This document shows positions 10,966-22,341 of a stretch of DNA of 64,000 nucleotides, one piece after another. The notes beneath the pieces were generated by a model. That model saw nothing but the letters and a program-made list of their open reading frames with translations, did no database searches and had not been told where the DNA came from. Each line of letters starts with the position of its first letter. The first letter of the stretch is position 1. Source of the DNA: Oegoconia quadripuncta (Eukaryota; Arthropoda; Insecta; Lepidoptera; Autostichidae); assembly GCA_949316235.1 (NCBI GenBank), contig OX438747.1, positions 31,252,618-31,316,617 on the forward strand, read 5' to 3'. Both the position numbers and the translations under genes were made by a program.

Positions 10966-11300
10966 ATTCAGTAACTCTACTAAGTAGGTCACATTGTATG
11001 TTCAGTTGATAAATAACTAGTGTTCTTGCAACTTACTATTAGGTACCTATTTTTAAAGATCTGTCGTCGTCGTGACGTCATAAAGTGCGTTGGTTTTTAC
11101 AGCACCGTCAAGTCCGTGTCTGCCTGCCTCTCCGAGACTTACCTCAGAGGCTCTTAGTACTAGAAAGCTGTTTTTTGTTTTAACACTTTATTGCATATAA
11201 GTATACACATATACATTGAACAAACATAAGAGCTGTAATTTGTATATATACAAAACACACCGACAAAATGGTAAAAGAAATTAGAAAAATATTTTTTTTA
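10966..11300 (+). repeat. Left arm of a long inverted repeat
   Basis: From TTTTTTCCATTCAGTAAC to about the GTATATATAC region, this matches the reverse complement of 15015-15328 with scattered changes and one ~28-bp insertion (TGCCTGCCTCTCCGAGACTT...). Shared blocks include GTTGATAAATAACTAGTGTT and TTAGGTACCTATTTTTAAAG. Confidence 0.8.
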
Positions 11301-11456
11301 GGGTAGGTACCCCCCCTACACATAAAGTGGGGATGAATTGTTTTCTATTTTTGTACCCCATCGCTCGTTGGATAGGTCATATAAAAATATTAGAGGTTAT
11401 CTTAAACAGTTCGATTATCCGTTTCCGTTCCGAAATCCGTTTAAGAAATATTAAAT

Positions 11457-12445
11457 CCGTTTAACTTTACTGTGAATAATTTAGTTCTAAATGCTAAGAA
11501 AACCAAATGTATTAAGTTTTCCTTACCTAATGTAAGGCAGGGGGAAAACAACCTAAAGTTGAATAGTGAACCATTGGAATTTGTTGAGAACACTGTTTTT
11601 CTTGGCATCACTTTGGACTCCACACTACAGTGGGGGTCGCATATTGAGACACTTGCGAGCAGGCTCAGTTCAGCTGCTTATGCTGTTCGTAAGATTAGAC
11701 AACTTACTGACATTAAAACAGCGAGGCTCGTTTATTTTGGCTACTTTCATAGCATTATGTCTTATGGTATACTACTGTGGGGTAGAGGTGCAGATATTCA
11801 AACAATATTTGTTCTACAAAAAAGAGCAATCAGAGCAATATATAAATTACGCTGCCGTGATTCTCTAAGAGATCTGTTTAAAGAAATAAGTATTTTAACT
11901 GTTGCATCCCAGTATATATATGACAGTATAATGTATGTACGCAAAAATATATGCCTATTTCGCAAACATTCTGATAATCATAATTTGAATACTAGAAACA
12001 AAAATAAAATTGTAATTCCACAATTTAGACTTAGCAAGGTTAGCACATCCTTTGTGGGACACAGCATACGCTTTTACAATAAAATACCAGAACATGTATT
12101 GAGTTTAACAGAGCAGAAATTTAAACGCCACATTAAAGAAACTCTGTGTAAGAAGGGTTATTACAGGATAGATGATTATTTAGGCGATAAGGAGGTCTGG
12201 TGTTAGCTGGTTGTTATGTTAATTGCTATTGTTTTGTAATATGTAATATAAGATGTAGTATTGTTGTAAGGATGGAGACTAGTTGAAAAGATGTGTTGTT
12301 GCGGAGTTTCTTGTCGCTTCTTCTCCCTAACCATAACACCTTGTGAAGCGATGTAGTTAAAAAAAGAAAAATAGCATGTTGACTTTCAATAAGTGATATT
12401 TTTGTATCCTACATTGAATAAAATATTTTTGATTGATTGATTTTG
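11457..12445 (+). mobile_element. LINE fragment: reverse transcriptase C-terminus and 3' UTR (family L2)
   Basis: An intact 3' reading frame (to the stop at 12204-12206) begins NFTVNNLVLNAKKTKCIKFS, the thumb region of a jockey-like reverse transcriptase. It continues with FLGITLDSTLQWGSHIE, RLVYFGYFHSIMSYGILLWG and VLQKRAIRAIY, and ends CKKGYYRIDDYLGDKEVW. A 3' UTR follows with TTGAATAAAATATTTTTGAT and a (GATT)n tail. The catalytic (F/Y)xDD region is absent, so it is 5' truncated. A second partial copy lies at 29798-30122. About 230 codons without a stop suggest a recent insertion. Confidence 0.85.
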
Positions 12446-12999
12446 ATTAACCTTGAAAAATATAAAATAACATTTTTATGTTTTTTATTCGACTTTTTTA
12501 TATTTCTGGATATGCATGACCCTCTCAACGCAGCGGACGAGCTACAAACAGACACTAGAGTACGGCAGCCTGAACAATAAATACCCTAAAGTTGCAACCT
12601 CGTATGAGAAATCTATAAAATACTCATTTAAATATCACCGGATACGTAACTAATTAAACGGGAAAATACACATTATTAAAATAATAGGTACCCAATGTGT
12701 TTGACAGTTTAACATAATGCAGAGGTTAAGTTTAGAAAATTAAAGTAAATTGTTAAAATCCTGTGTCGGAACCTGTCGCCGACACAAACGGTAGGGTTGT
12801 CAAAGTCAACAGCGGAATTTATTGAACTATTTTATAATGACAGCCTTTTGTTATTATTACATATTATGTACTTTTACAAAATGATTAGAACATTCTAAAA
12901 AATATTTACTATAAAACATTACCCTCCTTTCTTGGGCGGCGGGTAATAAAAATACATAACGTCATGCTTGTTTCCCGTAGGGGTAGGTAGAGGCCACAG
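12446..12999. other. No feature recognised
   Basis: AT-rich sequence with no long frame and no repeat family I could match within the window. Confidence 0.3.
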
Positions 13000-13325
13000 A
13001 CTTCCACTTGCATCAATCCTGACACACCTCTTTTGCTTCATTCACTCTCATAAGGTTGTTCATACATGCTCGTCGGTTTAGGGTACTCTTGACTTGGCCT
13101 TTCATTAAGACGCCCCGATTTGATCATGGCACTTTCGCCATGGTCTTTCCCTACCAACACTACCATCCACATTCGCATCGTATATCTCTTTCGTGAGTCT
13201 TCTTTAATTCATCCTCTCCACATGTCCAAACTATCTCAGCATATCTTTTTCAATCTTTGTCACTACGTCTTCTTTCACACTGCTTAACTATCTGACACTA
13301 TTCCTGATTCTAGCTCTGGTTAAAT
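13000..13325 (-). mobile_element. LINE C-terminal coding remnant, reversed
   Basis: The block CGCCCCGATTTGATCATGGC ... CCTACCAACACTACCATCCA ... CTCTTTCGTGAGTCTTCTTT is the reverse complement of the segment at 26849-26990, with many changes. It reads as a GRPRRTYHDQI-type RT tail. Confidence 0.65.
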
Positions 13326-14794
13326 AATTTAATCGTATAAAAATGTGACGCGCATAAATAGCGATGCTGGAAAGAAATTTTGTGACGTCAGCTGATCGAA
13401 AGTTTTAGGTAATAACTCGCCCATGACTCCCGTTACCTTCGAAAATGGTACACTCTGGACTTCAAAGCAGGTGAATTTTCATAGCTAGTTATAGAGACAG
13501 CTAGCCTACGGTTATAGAGACAGCTAGTCTCTATAAAAACTATAAGTTGATAATTTTGTAATCTCCCGAGGAACCATGATGTCATCCAGATACACAAATC
13601 AAATGTGTTAAAAGCTAAATCTTTTCAAAGTCAAAATCAAAAATGTTTTATTTCGTAGGTACACATAGGGTACACTTAAAATAGGTAGTCAATTCTTCGG
13701 AACGGCTAAAGCTATTTCCATCAAACATGGGTAAGAATCATGCGAAAATCAGCTTCAAACTTATAACACTGCTCTTTTTGCGTCGGGGATAAAAACCTAA
13801 ACATACCTTCAAAAGCTTCACGACCCCCAGCTTCACACTTCACTAGCTAAACCACAAAGCTATTTAAGAAAATGGGGATACCCTACGTGACAACCCTACT
13901 CAAAATTTGTACCGCAAAATGAAGGTATGTACAGTCGTCAGCACAAACTAATTACCAAAGCTGATCAAATATGAACGGCTAATGCAAATTGGAATTTCTG
14001 TACAACCCTCTTTTCGTATTAGGTTTAACGTACCTTTACACATTGCCGTTTCGTACAAGATAGCAATGATTTATTTTTATTTTTAAGATCTCCGTCGTAA
14101 AGCTGAACAAAAGGTAAAATTTATATGTGAGTGCACTTTCTTTTTTTTTTGTTATCACACTTGGAAGTAGGTAACAGCAGTTTTTTTCTTTTTTTCGTGT
14201 TTTTTTTTCCTCACACATATAAGTTTATGTGGGAACGCGCCTGACTGTTGTTTTATTTTGAAAACCTAAATGAGATAGGGGTTGCGCTGAAAACCAGCGC
14301 TGTCAATTTGCCATACGACATATTGGCAGCAAATGGTGACGCCCAATCCCTTTGCCACAAATACATTTAATTATGCAAAATGTTATAACTACGAAATTTT
14401 CTGTATTTGTTGGCAATAAATACTTTTTCTTTCTTCTTTCATTTGTTACTCCAATAACACACACACATACATTTTATACAAGAACTTAGAAGGTAGGTAC
14501 AACCACCACCTTCCCATGGGTCCATCAACCATCTTGGTTATACGGGCCGAATCGTTGAGAGATGTGCCCGGTACTTGCGGGGCTCTGAAGGTAGGTACAG
14601 AATAACTAAAGCATATCTGTGCTGCATTAGGACAAATGGGTCACACAGCTCAATGTGTGAGATATATTAGGTACCTTTACATGTTGCCGAACCCGAACCG
14701 AGGTACGTTACACGAAGTGTTAGTGTCAAGCAATTTCCATAACCGCTTTTGTGGTTCCGAACTTCAAAAGAGAAATGAACTAGACTGAGTTGGT
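13326..14794. other. No gene seen; LINE 3'-tail-like pieces
   Basis: A reversed LINE tail piece (CAAAAATGTTTTATTTCGTA) lies at ~13640, and a LINE 3' UTR-like stretch (GAAAACCAGCGCTGTCAATT ... GGCAATAAATACTTTTTC) at ~14275-14435. A short duplication of AGAGACAGCTAG is at ~13490-13530. Confidence 0.35.
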
Positions 14795-14976
14795 ATAGCT
14801 ACCACCATCTTATCTAAATCTGCCGCCAAGCAGCAATGTTGATAGCATTGTTGTGTTCCGGTTGTCAGAGATAAGATAGCCAGTCCCCCAAATGTGTTGG
14901 GGTTTCCGGTAGGCTTCCACCTTCGACCTCATCTTCACTTAACATCAGGTGTGATTGAGGTCAAGTACCAATCCGT
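14795..14976 (+). mobile_element. SINE-A, 5'-truncated
   Basis: It starts at AGCTACCACCATCTTATCTA and runs to GATTGAGGTCAAGTACCAAT; the tRNA-like head is missing. Confidence 0.8.
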
Positions 14977-15014
14977 TAAAGCAGGGATGAATTAGCAATA
15001 AAATACCTACCATA

Positions 15015-15328
15015 AAAAATTTTTTTTTTTTACATTTTTTTTGGCACTTTGTCGTTGTGATTAATATGTATACAAATTACAGCTCGTATGTTTGTTCAAT
15101 GTATGTTTGTATATTTAGATACAATAGAGTGTTAAACCAAAAACCAGCTTTCTAATACTAAGAGCGGACACGGACTTGACGGAACTGTAAAAACCAACGC
15201 ATTTTATAACGCCACGACGACGACAGATCTTTAAAAATAGGTACCTAAATAGTAAGTTGCAAGAACACTAGTTATTTATCAACTGAACATACATTGTGAC
15301 CTACTTAGTAGAGGTTACTGAATGGAAA
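15015..15328 (-). repeat. Right arm of the long inverted repeat
   Basis: Reverse complement of 10966-11300 (for example AAAAATAGGTACCTAAATAG and CGCCACGACGACGACAGATC). The two arms enclose ~3.7 kb that contains the L2 LINE. Confidence 0.8.
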
Positions 15329-15332
15329 AAAT

Positions 15333-15450
15333 CGCACTGACCCGGGAACCCCAACACATTTGGGGAACTGGCTATCTTATCTTTGCCGACCGGAACACAA
15401 CAATGCTAATAACATTGCTGCTTGGCGGCAGATTTCTTCAGATTTCAGAT
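15333..15450 (-). mobile_element. SINE-A fragment, reversed
   Basis: CACTGACCCGGGAACCCC through GGAACACAACAATGC to GCTTGGCGGCAGATTT is the reverse complement of the central SINE-A body, directly abutting the inverted-repeat arm. Confidence 0.75.
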
Positions 15451-15516
15451 TCAAACTCAATATTCAGTTTAGCAACAATTTTTATTTCTTTATTTTACTG
15501 TCAATCTGTATATATG

Positions 15517-15800
15517 ACGACCTGTTTGGTGTAGTGGTTAGAAGCTCTGACTGCTATATTAAAAGGTCGCGGGTTTGATCCCGCTAGGGGCATTTACTTG
15601 TATGATGTATACAGACATGTGTTCCTGAGTTATGGAAGTTTTTCACTTAACGTATATATTTACAAAAAAAAGTAAACGTATATATTATGTAGTTTATCAA
15701 CCAACTGGTATCCATAATACAAGCCTATAGTTGCTTGGTGTGGATCTAGATGGCGCTGTGGTTTGTATATGCCAATATATTTATTTATATTATTCTGCAA
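15517..15800 (+). mobile_element. tRNA-derived SINE, family C
   Basis: The head CCTGTTTGGTGTAGTGGTTA (A box) and the B-box GGGTTTGATCCCG are followed by GATGTATACAGACATGTGTT, TATGTAGTTTATCAACCAAC and AGATGGCGCTGTGG. Other copies: 35495-35705 (+), 47700-47957 (-), 53660-53950 (-), with fragments near 53.57, 59.7 and 62.35 kb. Confidence 0.85.
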
Positions 15801-16017
15801 TTGTGCGTATCTTCAGCTGCACATATCATACGAATACTCAGCATTATTTGCAGCGTTGTCTCGATGTCCGTAAAGCTACCCATTACGTGGTTCCTACCTA
15901 CTTAGCTTGAACTTCAAAAAAAAAAACAAAAAAAAAAAAAAAGTTTATATGATGAAACCTGTAATTTGCCTTATTTTTTGTATTCGTACTTGGTAATATT
16001 TATACACAACTGTAACG

Positions 16018-16262
16018 CTGTTATGGTTTCAATCGACACCCGTTGTCACTTTTTTTGGGGTCACGGCCTTCATCATCAGCCTTACACGTTGCCACTATTG
16101 GAGCACAGTATCCACTCACTGGGAGAGAGAATGGGCCATAATCCACTACTCGGGCCCAGTGCGGATTGGTCGATTTTTGTCTGAGTAGTAGCCACCTCAC
16201 AGTCAGTGTTTTTAAGCCTCTGCTATGAGCCACCGACTTCGCCTTCATTTATTACCGGACCG
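16018..16262 (-). mobile_element. LINE 3'-tail (ATC/GAT-rich type), reversed
   Basis: CTTCATCATCAGCC, ATGGGCCATAATCCACTACT and TTTGTCTGAGTAGTAGCCAC resemble the segment at 51728-51860, including GGGCCATAATCCAC and the TGATGATG tail seen reversed. Confidence 0.6.
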
Positions 16263-16269
16263 ACTATTA

Positions 16270-16590
16270 GGCCCGTATTCATAAACCATTCTCAAGATTG
16301 AGAACAGTCTTGTAACCGGGTCTCAAGTAAACGTATTGATTAATAAACCTTACTTGAGACCTGAAAAGCACGTGCATACTCAAGCAGTACTTACTTGAGA
16401 GGTGCGCGCATTAATAAACGAAACTCAAGACTATCATTCATTCGCTACTTGAGAAGTGATCTCAGCTGAGTAGACCTCAAGATTGGTTTATAAATTAGCA
16501 CGGAGCTTGAGACAGCGTCAACTTCTTAAGACGCATCTCAGGTGATACAGCCTCAAGACTCGCATTGAGATGGATTTATTAATACGGGCC
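16270..16590 (+). mobile_element. PIF/Harbinger-like MITE (family D), complete
   Basis: 321 bp with TIRs GGCCCGTATT...AAACCATTCTC and the complement, flanked by TTA at 16267-16269 and 16591-16593. The 3-bp TWA duplication is the PIF/Harbinger signature. No coding capacity. Confidence 0.9.
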
Positions 16591-16593
16591 TTA

Positions 16594-16702
16594 ATGTGCC
16601 CTGCGAATCACGGAAACTTGTATTAAATAGCCATTAGTGGTCACCCATCCAAGGGCTGACCGCGCCAAATATTGCTTACCTTCGCTAATCGAAAACGAAT
16701 TG
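16594..16702 (-). mobile_element. 5S-rRNA-like element, reversed
   Basis: Reverse complement contains TTAGCGAAGGTAAGCAATAT and GCGGTCAGCCCTTGGATGGG then TGACC. These correspond to the GAAGTTAAGCA and TTGGGTGACC blocks of 5S rRNA internal-promoter genes. Confidence 0.65.
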
Positions 16703-16945
16703 GTACGACCGATTGGTGTAGTGGATAGTCACCCTATCAGCGAAACCAACGGTTGCGGGTTCGAATCCCGCGAGGGGTAAATGTTTGTATGATGAATACG
16801 AACATTTATTCCCGAGTCTTGGATGTTTATATAAATATTTATGTTTGTTTAGCCGTTATCTAGTATCGATAGCACAAGCTTTGCTTAGTTTGGGACTAGA
16901 TGATTGGTGTAAGTGTCCGAAATATTTATTTATTTATTATTTATT
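16703..16945 (+). mobile_element. tRNA-derived SINE, family B
   Basis: A-box ATTGGTGTAGTGGATAGT, B-box GCGGGTTCGAATCCCGCGA, body GATGAATACGAACATTTATT and TTGGGACTAGATGATTGGTG, ending in a TTTATTTATT-rich tail. Copies: 35088-35315, 54121-54355 (+), 25358-25592 and 45010-45465 (-). Confidence 0.87.
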
Positions 16946-17179
16946 ATATATAGATATTATTATTATATATCACATATATCTATATAACATGTATGTATTG
17001 GTATAAATTGTATGGATATATTTTATTTGTTCAGATTATTTAGTTAATATTGTTTCTCATCACATATAGTACTTATTAATGTTTTGCATACCTATAAGAT
17101 AACACTTTTTGATTTAAATATGCAAATTATTTGTGCTAACCCACTTAATTACTCGTATTGAATTCCGTGATGATAGGTA

Positions 17180-17425
17180 CGCCTGGAAGAGATCGCTGTT
17201 AGCGATAAGGCCGCGTAATTTGTAGTTTAAACTGCTAAGGTATGGAACTCACTGCCCGCGTCGGTTTTTCCCGACACTTACAACCTTGGGATCTTCAAGT
17301 CTAGAGTGAATAGGCATTTACTGGGTGCGCGTGATACATCTTCGGCTACATCGTCACTTTCCAACAGGTGAGATTGTGGCCAAACGCGAAACCAGTTTTT
17401 AATAAAAAAAAATAAAAAAAAATAC
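17180..17425 (+). mobile_element. LINE 3' ends (GGAAGAGATCGC tail and family L11)
   Basis: GCCTGGAAGAGATCGCTGTT is a LINE 3' UTR motif also seen near 19990 and 34910. TACAACCTTGGGATCTTCAA then TAGGCATTTACTGGGTGCGC is family L11, also at 29912-30028 (+) and reversed at 60434-60645. Confidence 0.6.
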
Positions 17426-17919
17426 CTTCCTTATTTAAACAATAAAGCGTATTTGATTATTTGAAATAAAAGAATGTAACACTGCGAGATATTTACGAGA
17501 CATCAAATTATATTTTTGGACGGGCTTGGTGCCCGCTCTCAGCAGCTGATAGGTAGGTATATGACATAGAACCTCTTCCTATCTGAAAGTAGGTTAAAAA
17601 TAGTAAGGGTGATTTTTTGTCGACATTGTTGCATATTCGATTCCCTTTACTCAGACTAGCTAGTTTTCAAAACTGATTGCCCTTTGTGCTGATTCATCGA
17701 CGACGTACACACAGACAGAATAAATCTCTCCACCCATAGTTACATAATTATCTAAACTATAGATTTATTTTAATTAATAATGTAATAATAAAGAGAACTG
17801 AGACTGAGGTCGCGCGTTTGATCCCGGACTTGTACCTTTTCAACTATGGCCCATTTTGTGGTACAGATACACATACAACTCTATTAAAAGTTGTAACAGT
17901 TGTACTTAATTTTTGTTTT

Positions 17920-18175
17920 TTTTTTTTAATATTATTACTGTGAAATAAGGCTACATTTCGTTAGAATAACACCAAGCAGAATGATTGTTGCGTCGAATAT
18001 TTTTGTATGTTTCTGTAATATGTAAATAAACGCTTTATCTATCTATCTATCAACTAATCGATTAAACAAAATAGACTTTTTTGTACAAGCAAATATCTTA
18101 TGAAACTTATAAATTAGGCGACCTGATTCCTGACAGCGATCTCTTCCACGCAAACCTATCAGTTCAGGAAAAGAA
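17920..18175. mobile_element. LINE 3' tail with (CTAT)n and reversed tail fragment
   Basis: A tail TGTAAATAAACGCTTTATCT ends in a CTAT microsatellite (~18034-18050). A reversed GGAAGAGATCGCTGTCAGGA piece lies at ~18130-18152. Confidence 0.45.
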
Positions 18176-18970
18176 AGAAGGTTAGAACCGTTAGAACAAT
18201 ATAAATTTGTAATTTTTCTTATTGTTCGTATAAAATAAAAGAGTTATTTTTTTCTTTCTAATGGTGAATGACAAATTGGGTTACTTAGGCGATGTTAAAT
18301 ACATAACCATCTTATTGCGAAATCGGGTGAAATGTAAAATTGGATCAATAGTTTCACACTTAAAGCCTATTTCAATATCGCATCCTTAACTCCTAGGCTT
18401 TTAAAGCCGTACAAGCTTAGGACAAAAGCCTTCGAAGTTTCCCCTGGCTACACTAGATGCGACACAATACAGAGAGTGACAGGGATGGAAGACTAAAAAA
18501 TAGGTCAGGTCAGACAGGCGTCATCAACATATCTAGGCGATGTTTTTGCATATGTTAGGGTTGCAGACGTTCGGGTAAAGTCGTCGATTTGAGGTTGTCA
18601 CCAATGTGATGATTCCGTGTACTCAAGAGCTTACCTTGTAGATTTTATAGAAATGGTGTAAATACCTTTAGTTATAGAAATAGTGGTTTTTCAGCGCATT
18701 AACCAAAGGAACCTTGGTTTATCAACTACTGTAAAACATAACGTAGCATATTATTGATTTTATAACATTTCCACGCGTTTTATTGTGTGTGTATTTGCGC
18801 AGTTTCAATAAAACACACGATTACACAATACCATGGCTTCAGTTGTGGAAATCACACTGCACTTTTCACTGTAAATTGTGAATAGAAAACATATGGTCGG
18901 ACGAACACTTAGAGACAACAAATCTGATATTAAAACGAGAATTTTCATAAACAGTTTAAATCACTTTTAG
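18176..18970. other. No gene or repeat recognised
   Basis: Unique-looking DNA immediately downstream (in minus-strand sense) of the putative exon at 18976-19404; a following exon could lie here, but none is convincing. Confidence 0.3.
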
Positions 18971-18975
18971 CTTAG

Positions 18976-19404
18976 TCAATGTACCTGATAGGGTTCGTCA
19001 GGCTTCCCAGGGTATGAAGCACTACGTCTGTAGTCCGGAGGCCGCGGCGGCGCAGGAGCTCTCCGCCAGGGAGCGAAGGCCGACGCCTGTGGGGGCTGCG
19101 GAGCCGGCCATCTGTACTGTGGGGCCCTTCTGAACGGTGCCCTGTACTGCCGCTCGTCATCAACGACGCTTGGTGCGCCGGGGTACTGTAATTCCCCCAT
19201 GTGCATACGTCCGACCTCCGGAATGGTCGGACGACAACTGAAGGAGCGATATCTGTTATCGGGCCGGTCGATTAGGGTGCGCGCGCAGGCGGCGCGTTCC
19301 GTTCGTTCCCCCAGTTCACGGTTGCTGTAGGTTTTGTCTTGGCGCGTGAAACGGAGCGGTATAGCGCAGTGCGTTGGCTGCGGTAGTTGGCGCAAATGCA
19401 CCAT
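18976..19404 (-). CDS. Possible exon of an unrecognised gene (Arg/Pro/Tyr-rich)
   Basis: A GC-rich open frame of 142 aa stands out from the AT-rich surroundings. From an internal Met (MHMGELQYPGAPSVVDD) it reads into a segment rich in Arg, Pro, Tyr and Trp (RRAPQYRWPAPQPPQ), ending ..SYPGKPDEPYQ. Just before the stop there is a CAG|GTACAT sequence on this strand that could be a splice donor. It resembles no family I recognise, and no partner exon was found. It could be a first coding exon of a host gene, a GC-rich promoter/CpG segment open by chance, or a transposon piece. The base composition favours real coding or promoter DNA. Confidence 0.3.
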   Translation of the reverse strand: MVHLRQLPQPTHCAIPLRFTRQDKTYSNRELGERTERAACARTLIDRPDNRYRSFSCRPTIPEVGRMHMGELQYPGAPSVVDDERQYRAPFRRAPQYRWPAPQPPQASAFAPWRRAPAPPRPPDYRRSASYPGKPDEPYQVH

Positions 19405-19512
19405 ATGAGCTTGGAATTGGGGTTTTATGTTTCATGGGTAGGTCAGCGTGTGGTTACCTACTTGTAAAGAGCAACCAAACCCAATTCTCCTACACTTTTA
19501 AACTTCGTTGTA

Positions 19513-19935
19513 TTGGGTCTTTACCTATGAAATTGGAGTTTTTTTTTCTCCGTTATTCATAATGTTACCAATTCCTGCGATTTTCAAAGCTACATCCAAA
19601 TTTGTTTTTTATTTGGAAAATCGAATATTATTTCAAGGTTTCATATGAAATATTTTTTAATTTCTGGGCTAAATCACAAATATAAAAAATTTGAACAGTG
19701 CGCTTTTCATGTGCTTCCCATAATCATTTCTTAGATTCGCTGAAACTTTTATAGAGCGGTTACTTTAAAAAATTAACGCTGCCTATACTTAACTTATGTT
19801 ATCCGATAATACACACAAAGTTTAGCTAAATTTGGATTTGCCGTTCCCAAAAAAAAATCAAAAATGTTTGTATGGAGAAAATAGTCTTAATGAAATTCTT
19901 CATACAAAACGCAAATTTCATAGGTAAGGACCTAA
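19513..19935. mobile_element. TA-flanked MITE (family I), copy 3
   Basis: 423 bp, TIRs TTGGGTCTTTACCTATGAAA and complement ending GGTAAGGACCTAA, with TA on both sides (19511-19512, 19936-19937). Near full-length. Confidence 0.87.
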
Positions 19936-19984
19936 TATATACAATTCGTTTAATAATTATATCCTAATAATCCTAACCCAAAAG

Positions 19985-20107
19985 GTTGCCTGGAAGAGAT
20001 CGCTTTTAGTGATAAGGCCGCCAAATTGTACTATCCCCTTTTTCTTATTTCTATTTATGCTTCTTATTGTTGTACAATAAAGAATATTTTGTTTGTTTGT
20101 TTGTATA
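19985..20107 (+). mobile_element. LINE 3' UTR tail with (GTTT)n
   Basis: GCCTGGAAGAGATCGCTTTT then GTTGTACAATAAAGAATATT and a GTTT run; a short 5'-truncated LINE end. Confidence 0.65.
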
Positions 20108-20218
20108 TAAAGAAAATTAAGGAATATCTTTCAATTGGTAATTTTGAAAAACCCTGAGAATTTAATGTTATACAAGGTTATTTATTGTATACCTGAAATT
20201 AGTTTGGTCAGAAGCTGT

Positions 20219-20405
20219 GAAATGAAATGAAATGAAATGAAAATGAAATGAAAATGAAATGAAAATGAAATGAAAATCATTAATTCATGTAGGCAATACA
20301 ATATGCACTTATGAACGTCATTTGTTTTTTAAACTACCACTAGCTCGGAACGCGACCACTACTGAGAAGAGCTAGCGGGAAACTCAGAGGGTTTGTCTCT
20401 TTTCA
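20219..20405 (-). mobile_element. LINE 3' end with (GAAAT)n tail, reversed
   Basis: A GAAAT/GAAAAT microsatellite at 20219-20276 is followed by CATGTAGGCAATACAATATG and AGCTAGCGGGAAACTCAGAG. The same unit is found in + orientation at 52092-52255. Confidence 0.75.
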
Positions 20406-20439
20406 ATACAAACTGTATACAAACATTTTACATTTTACT

Positions 20440-20640
20440 GTACAGGGTGTATTTGTGTAACTGCCATTAACTGATGACGACACTCTCTATTAGGTGCGAA
20501 CAACTTTCCCCCGGGATCCATAGACGAATTGGATCAAAAAATTTTCGGTTACCCATACAAAGAATAGGTAAACCATTCTGACACCACCTTTAGTATGGAA
20601 GTCCAACAATTTTCGGATGGTATACTCTCTACTCTTTTGA
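20440..20640. repeat. Repeat segment related to 44530-44830
   Basis: Starts CAGGGTGTATTTGTGTAACT and contains TGGAAGTCCAACAATTTTCG, which recurs at ~44625. Both copies contain fragments about gaps and Cys/Trp-free AT-rich DNA, so the class is unknown. Confidence 0.4.
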
Positions 20641-20669
20641 CTCAAATAAATACTTATCCTCTTATACTT

Positions 20670-21212
20670 ACTCTTATACCAAGTCCTTTACTGTCCAGGC
20701 TGTACGATTGTGGAACCAACTACCGCTGCATGTGAGAAAGTCTCCATCACTAAACACTTTTAAAACTAACATCAAATAGCTCTCTGGTTCTAACCAAAGA
20801 GTAGAATAATACAACCGGGTTCTAACGCGTTTTGAGCGGTAGCTACTTTTGATGAATGACAACTCCGTGTTAAATCCTCTCTTTAAGTATTTCCTTATTT
20901 ATATACATATTTATTTATATGTATTATTAGTATGTAGGTATATATTTTATTAAGGTATAGTTGTATGTATGTATATGTATCATTATATATATATTTGTTA
21001 GTGTATAGTGTAGGTATTTGCTTTGCTTTAGTTTGAATTTGATGTAATTTGTACACGCCCAATCTGCTGTTTTCTAACTAACCCTATGGGTGACTGGAAG
21101 AAATCCCTCTTTGGGATAAGTCCGCCGTTGTACTCAATTTATGTATCAATGCAAAATTTATGTATTGCCTTTTTGTACAATAAAGCGTTTACAAACAAAC
21201 AAACAAACAAAC
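20670..21212 (+). mobile_element. LINE 3' end: RT C-terminus remnant, 3' UTR and (CAAA)n tail
   Basis: The peptide SFTVQAVRLWNQLPLHVRKS then PSLNTFKTNIK is a typical terminal RT motif (WNxLP). It is followed by a long A/T-rich 3' UTR, GGAAGAAATCCCTCTTTGGG, TTGTACAATAAAGCG and a CAAA run. Confidence 0.75.
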
Positions 21213-21460
21213 TCAACATAATTTTGTTTCAGAGATCCAACCTCACAGACTTCAGACTTAGTGCCCGTCGAATGGACTTCAGATGCCCTACATGAGTCTG
21301 GATTCTGAACTAAACTTAAGGAATAGACCATTTAAAGAGAGGTCTGCATTTTTGGACTAACTATATAAAAACTATTGGGAACTCCAGAGGGGTTATAATA
21401 ATGGTGCCAATAAATAAATGTTATGGAAAGATTACATTACATTGTTTTACATTACATTGT

Positions 21461-21774
21461 TTTAACAATATAGGGTTTACGATTTGGAGGTCGCGGGTTC
21501 GATCCCCAGCGGGGTACATGTTTAAGTACTCGGTTTGGTTGGTGGTAGGGCATTATAAATGTCTGCCTGCCTAGCTACCACCATCTTATCTAAATCTGCC
21601 GCCAAGCAGCAATGTTAATAGGATTGTTGCGTTCCGGTTGTCAGAGAAAAGGTAGCCAGTCCCCCAAATGTGTTGGGGTTTCCGGGTCAGTACGATTCCA
21701 CCTTCGACCTCATCTTGACTTAACATCAGGTGTGATTGATGTCAAGCCCTAACCCATTGCGCATTAAAAAAAAA
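21461..21774 (+). mobile_element. SINE-A, nearly complete (head damaged)
   Basis: The B box GGTCGCGGGTTCGATCCC and the whole body are present; the A-box region is replaced by an ATTACATTGTTTTA-type repeat. Confidence 0.82.
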
Positions 21775-22250
21775 TTGAAAATAATAATAATACCTACACT
21801 TACATTAATTAAGATAATACTTATTATAAATCTCATAATAATATTGATACGATAACCAGCTTCATAACACCAAAGATTTGTGATTCGCTAATAATTCACA
21901 GAGGGTGTATTGAATACTTATGTTAATGCCTAACTTAATTTATATATATTTAAATTCCATCTCTTTATTTGTTACTGTTTTTAAATAAATATATTTTATT
22001 AATATATTTAATTTATATCTTTATAGGCTTATTTACGTAGGTACTATTAAGATAAAAATAAAATGAAAAAATTAAAATTGATTTATTGTGTAACCATAGT
22101 TTACAGTACCGTATTTCATTGCTGAGGACCCCTATTACCTAAATAAATACCTGTACCAGGAGTCCTCGCTCTTCCATGATGACAGTTACAACAATAGCTA
22201 TTAACCTAAATACAAGATTTACACACTACTTAAATCTACGATGCAAGCGA
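21775..22250. other. AT-rich DNA, no gene seen
   Basis: Mostly A/T-rich, low-complexity sequence; no long frame and no recognised repeat. Confidence 0.35.
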
Positions 22251-22274
22251 ATGTTTGTGTGTCATGTGTGTGAG

Positions 22275-22275
<1 letters not shown>

Positions 22276-22341
<66 letters not shown>

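Noticed and set aside
16730..16780. Apparent tRNA genes at each B-box-like motif
   Set aside because: All such motifs (GGGTTCGAATCCCGC and similar) belong to SINE-A, -B or -C heads followed by the SINE body. I could not fold any into an intact cloverleaf with a proper acceptor stem.
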